Assembly: GCA_963714205.1 (NCBI GenBank)
Contig: CAVQNQ010000008.1
Span: 124,001 to 188,000 of the forward strand
Source: CAVQNQ01 sp963714205
Lineage (GTDB): Bacteria; Acidobacteriota; Terriglobia; Bryobacterales; Bryobacteraceae
Direction of reading: 5' to 3'
Length of the DNA stretch: 64,000 nt
The position numbers and the translations under genes are program-made. Below the pieces are notes generated by a model. That model ran no database searches, was not told the origin of the DNA, and was given only the letters and a program-made list of their open reading frames with translations. This document shows positions 60,897-64,000 of this stretch, piece after piece. Every line of letters begins with the position of its first letter. Position 1 is the first letter of the stretch.

Positions 60897-62828
60897 TCAT
60901 CGGCCGGCCAGCGCGTCGATGTCCACGAAGTAGCCGGAGGACGCGGGGTTGCGGCGGCCAGCCACCCGGATCTCCACGGTGTGGCGGCCCGGCTGCAAGC
61001 CGCCGAATTCGGTGGCGGCCTGCCACTCGATGGTTGGGGCGTAAAGATCGACCGTGCCGCGCTGGGAACCATCGATCGTCACCACCGCGAAGCCGCGGTT
61101 GAATGCCTTGGTGTAAACGTAATCGAAGGCGGTGCCCTCGAATTGCCAGCGGGCCGTCGCGCCGCCGGTTTCCGAATAGGTCGCGGTGCCATGGAAGGCT
61201 CCGCGAAACGTCCCGCGTTCCCAGTGGCCCGAGTATGCGATCTGCGGGCTGGCGTCGTCGATGGTGCCGCCTGCTAAGGAATGCGCGAGGGTTCGCGGAG
61301 GCGCGAAGCCATTCAGGCTTGCCATCAGCGCTCCGGCGACCGCGAGGCCCGCCAGCACCGCGAACAAAGCCGGGCGGGAGCGCTCGATCCGGCGCGCGGC
61401 CTGGAGGCGGCTCAGCCCGAAGACCAGAGCCAGAAGAAACGAGCAGTCCATCCAGATGTGAAATAGAAACAGATGGCGCGAAGTCTCGACCGCATCCGTC
61501 AGGCTCGCCACTCCGAACTCGCCGGCCGCGACGACGGAGACACCCAGAACGGTCCACGCCAGCGAGCGCCGAAACGGGTCCTTTTCACGCAGGGCAAACA
61601 AAAGCGCGCCGGGCAGCAGAAAGGCGAACCACACCAGAACGTGGGCGGGCCACCAGCGGAACAGTTGCATGCGCAGGAAATCCCACGAACTGAAGCGGCC
61701 GGCCAGCGTCCCAATGGGAAACCCGGCCTCCTTGCGATAATTCGACAGGCTGTAAGGGCGCCGCTGCCAGGCCTCGTCGCGCAGGTCCGTTTGCAGGATG
61801 GCGAGCGCCCTGCCGGGATGCCGGACATAGAACCGCAGAATGCGGCCGAAGGATGCGCGCTGGTAAAAGCGCTCACGCCAGGCGGCGTCCTCGAGGGGGA
61901 TGCCCGACATGAAGGCGTTCATTCCGGCGTAGCGCGCGTCGCTGGCGTCCAGGCCGAGTTCGTCGAGATCGCGCGCCCGGGTGGCTGGGTCGCGGGTCAG
62001 TTTGGTGAAGATCAGGCTGAAGCGAGACAGGCCTTGATACCACTTCGGCGTGGCGGCAAGGGAGTAGAGCATTCCCAGCAGCAAGAGCGCCGCGCAGGAG
62101 TAAGCCACCGCCCGCATCCACCAACCCTGCGCTCGCCGGCTCGACAGCGCCACCACAAGCGCGGCGAACACGCCGAAGAACGCATGTTGGGCCTTCGAAA
62201 GCGTGGCCAAAAGGGCTGCCGCCGTAAACGCCGCCAGTAGAGCCACACTCGGCGCTTTCCTGGCGATCAGCGGAACGGCCAACGCGATGGCCGCCAGGCC
62301 GCCCAGCAGGGCCGCCGTATCCGAGAGGAAGGAATTGAAATAAGCGGTGGTCCCGATATCGGCGAAGATCCACAAGGCGGCCAGCGATCCAATCAGGCGC
62401 GGAACGAGATCGAGGGGCCGCAGCAGCCGCAGCACCGCATAGTAGAACAGCAGAAACACCAGCGCATGGAGCGCGCCCAGCCACCGGATATCGAAACGGA
62501 GAGGATCGCCCAGGCGTTGTTCCACCGTGGAAGCCACCCACACCAGAGCCTTTTCCGACATCGGCAGGTGCGGATCGGAGCAGAACCGGCTCCCGCGCAG
62601 ATACTCGGGTTGAAAGAACACCCAGTCCGCAGCCCCGGTATCCGCGGCGCCCAGGCAGAAGGGACCGGCCAGTTTTCCGAAATCGCCGTTGTCGGCCATG
62701 CCGACGAAGCCGGGCAGGAACAGTTGCCAGGCCAGCACGGCGGCGCAGAGCGACATCCAGCAGGCCTCTTCCAGCCAGATCATTCGACGCCCTGCGCCCG
62801 GGCTGCTGAACGCCATTGCCGCTAGCAT
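60897..62828 (-). CDS. Multi-span membrane protein, glycosyltransferase-like, with C-terminal beta-sandwich
   Basis: About 643 aa from the ATG at 62828; an earlier TTG would reach into uvrB, and inner ATGs at 62816 and 62783 are possible. There are roughly ten hydrophobic helices. The first loop holds GMADNGDFGKL, seen in a family of envelope-glycan membrane transferases, and FLSDTAALLGGLAA follows. A C-terminal periplasmic beta-sandwich of about 110 residues (SGHWERGTFRGAFHGTATYSETGGA...GLQPGRHTVEIRVAGRR) resembles a carbohydrate-binding module. Specific activity cannot be named. First gene of the heptose cluster and divergent from uvrB. Confidence 0.75.
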   Translation of the reverse strand: MLAAMAFSSPGAGRRMIWLEEACWMSLCAAVLAWQLFLPGFVGMADNGDFGKLAGPFCLGAADTGAADWVFFQPEYLRGSRFCSDPHLPMSEKALVWVASTVEQRLGDPLRFDIRWLGALHALVFLLFYYAVLRLLRPLDLVPRLIGSLAALWIFADIGTTAYFNSFLSDTAALLGGLAAIALAVPLIARKAPSVALLAAFTAAALLATLSKAQHAFFGVFAALVVALSSRRAQGWWMRAVAYSCAALLLLGMLYSLAATPKWYQGLSRFSLIFTKLTRDPATRARDLDELGLDASDARYAGMNAFMSGIPLEDAAWRERFYQRASFGRILRFYVRHPGRALAILQTDLRDEAWQRRPYSLSNYRKEAGFPIGTLAGRFSSWDFLRMQLFRWWPAHVLVWFAFLLPGALLFALREKDPFRRSLAWTVLGVSVVAAGEFGVASLTDAVETSRHLFLFHIWMDCSFLLALVFGLSRLQAARRIERSRPALFAVLAGLAVAGALMASLNGFAPPRTLAHSLAGGTIDDASPQIAYSGHWERGTFRGAFHGTATYSETGGATARWQFEGTAFDYVYTKAFNRGFAVVTIDGSQRGTVDLYAPTIEWQAATEFGGLQPGRHTVEIRVAGRRNPASSGYFVDIDALAGR

Positions 62829-62874
62829 AACAACATAAGAGGCGGCCCTTGCGGCGCCTGCTACCCTGGAATTT

Positions 62875-64000
62875 ATGGGGTTCCGTTTGGCGGTCAACTA
62901 CCGCCCGCGAGGCGATCAGGAGACGGCCATCGCGGAGCTGATCCGCGGCCTGCGCGAAGGCGAGCAGCACCAGGTTCTGCTGGGCGTGACGGGTTCCGGC
63001 AAGACCTTCACCGTGGCCAAGGTGATCGAGGCCATCGGACGGCCGGCGCTGGTTCTGGCGCATAACAAGACCCTGGCCGCGCAGCTCTACCACGAGTTCA
63101 AATCGTTCTTTCCGGATAACGCGGTCGAGTACTTCGTCAGCTACTACGATTACTACCAGCCGGAAGCTTACATTCCCGCGAGCGATGTCTACATCGAAAA
63201 GGAAGCCACCATCAACGACGAGCTGGATAAGCTGCGGCTTTCCGCCACCAAATCGCTCTTCGAGCGCCGCGACTGCGTGATCGTGGCCAGCGTGAGCTGC
63301 ATCTACGGCCTGGGATCGCCGGAAGCTTACTACGGCATGCTGCTCATGCTGGAAAAGGGGCAGAAGATCTCGCGCAACCAGATTGTCTCCAAGCTGGTCG
63401 ATATCCTCTACGAACGCAACGACGTGGATTTCCGGCGCGGCACGTTCCGCGTGCGCGGCGACGTCATCGAAGTCTATCCCACTTACGACGACAACGCCTA
63501 CCGCATCGAGCTGTGGGGCGACGAAGTCGAGAGCCTGGCGCAGATCGATCCGCTGCTCGGGCAAATCAAGCAGACCTACACCCGCCTGCCCATCTATCCC
63601 AAGACTCACTACGTGATGAGCGAGGAGACTAAGTTCGCCGCCATGGATTCCATCCGCACGGAGCTGGAGTGGTGGCACAAGGAGCTGGAGAAACAAGGCA
63701 AGTTAGTCGAAGCGCAGCGGCTGTGGCAGCGCACCATGTTCGATCTCGAGATGATGAAGGAGATCGGCTACTGCCATGGCATCGAGAATTACTCGCGCCA
63801 TTTCTCCGGCCGCCTGCCGGGCGAAGCGCCTCCCACGCTGCTCGATTATCTGCCGCACGATGCCGCCATCTTCATCGACGAAAGCCACCAGACCGTCCCG
63901 CAATTGCACGGCATGTATCATGGCGACCGCTCGCGCAAGGAGGTGCTGGTGGCCCACGGTTTCCGCCTGCCCAGCGCGCTCGATAACCGCCCGCTCACCT
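62875..64000 (+). CDS. uvrB: Excinuclease ABC subunit B (partial, runs off the window)
   Basis: The ATG at 62875 begins MGFRLAVNYRPRGDQETAI and the frame stays open to the window end (375 codons; full UvrB is about 670 aa). Seen: Walker A LLGVTGSGKTFTVAKV, ALVLAHNKTLAAQLYHEFKSFFP, the beta-hairpin YYDYYQPEAYIP with DVYIEKEATIND, VASVSCIYGLGSPEAY, YCHGIENYSRHFSGRLPGE and the DEAD-like FIDESHQTVPQL. It loads with UvrA at DNA lesions. Its start is 46 bp from that of the divergent membrane gene. Confidence 0.98.
   Translation, partial: MGFRLAVNYRPRGDQETAIAELIRGLREGEQHQVLLGVTGSGKTFTVAKVIEAIGRPALVLAHNKTLAAQLYHEFKSFFPDNAVEYFVSYYDYYQPEAYIPASDVYIEKEATINDELDKLRLSATKSLFERRDCVIVASVSCIYGLGSPEAYYGMLLMLEKGQKISRNQIVSKLVDILYERNDVDFRRGTFRVRGDVIEVYPTYDDNAYRIELWGDEVESLAQIDPLLGQIKQTYTRLPIYPKTHYVMSEETKFAAMDSIRTELEWWHKELEKQGKLVEAQRLWQRTMFDLEMMKEIGYCHGIENYSRHFSGRLPGEAPPTLLDYLPHDAAIFIDESHQTVPQLHGMYHGDRSRKEVLVAHGFRLPSALDNRPLT

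Noticed and set aside
62829..62897. TTG start at 62897 for the membrane protein gene
   Set aside because: It would run 23 codons into the uvrB start region on the other strand; later ATG codons precede the membrane segments.

Overview
The window is GC-rich and gene-dense and looks like a chromosome segment of an Acidobacteriota bacterium, probably of the Solibacter/Bryobacter type. The clues are family-level: a TIGR03437-like C-terminal domain on a secreted repeat protein, a secreted protein with carboxypeptidase-regulatory-like folds, very long PAS-repeat hybrid histidine kinases, and many exported enzymes. The assignment is inference. I saw no tRNA, rRNA, CRISPR array, transposase, integrase or phage gene.

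Layout. 1-5.97 kb: frameshifted secreted repeat protein, degenerate J-domain protein, exopolysaccharide sugar-phosphate transferase, orotate PRTase-like protein, secreted matrixin-like protease. 6-17.7 kb (minus): two overlapping hybrid histidine kinases (1020 and 1958 aa), a membrane metallophosphoesterase and a POTRA-repeat lipoprotein. 17.8-21.2 kb: lipoate cluster (lpdA, lipB and an E2 acyltransferase with an apparent frameshift). 21.2-29.3 kb: exported Xaa-Pro peptidase, alanine dehydrogenase, a 1.84-kb insert between two exact 129-bp copies of the ald 3' end, acyl-CoA dehydrogenase, LolA-like protein, an efflux adaptor without its pump. 29.3-35.3 kb: Mrp ATPase, then a tightly overlapped nucleoside-salvage operon (pyrimidine phosphorylase, NupC transporter, purine phosphorylase, cytidine deaminase, exported amidohydrolase). 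35.3-43.8 kb: FGE-like protein and RNase R (minus); purC-cvpA-fis-like-gph-zinc-ribbon operon (plus); DinB-like protein; an S41-fold protein lacking its catalytic dyad; cytochrome c; a coiled-coil membrane protein. 43.9-49.1 kb: glycosyltransferase, KDPG aldolase, MBL hydrolase, U32 peptidase family protein. 49.1-57.8 kb: HEPN/MNT pair behind lepA, an SRPBCC protein, then valS-nadC-birA-coaX-hypothetical as an overlapping operon. 57.9-62.8 kb: envelope heptose cluster (membrane glycosyltransferase-like protein, waaF-like, a degenerate RfaE2-like protein, waaC-like, an isoprenylcysteine-methyltransferase-like protein). uvrB runs off the right edge.

How the genes work together. Most of the window is housekeeping metabolism (nucleoside salvage, cofactors NAD, CoA, biotin and lipoate, translation) plus envelope glycan synthesis. 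The main theme of interest is a run of proteins that keep a family fold but have lost its catalytic residues: the DnaJ HPD, the S41 Ser/Lys dyad, the RfaE2 HxGH, a receiver Asp/Lys and the FGE cysteines. The other unusual item is the one-gene insertion between ald 3'-end repeats. Two single-base frameshifts (near 427 and 20196) could be real or could be sequence errors.
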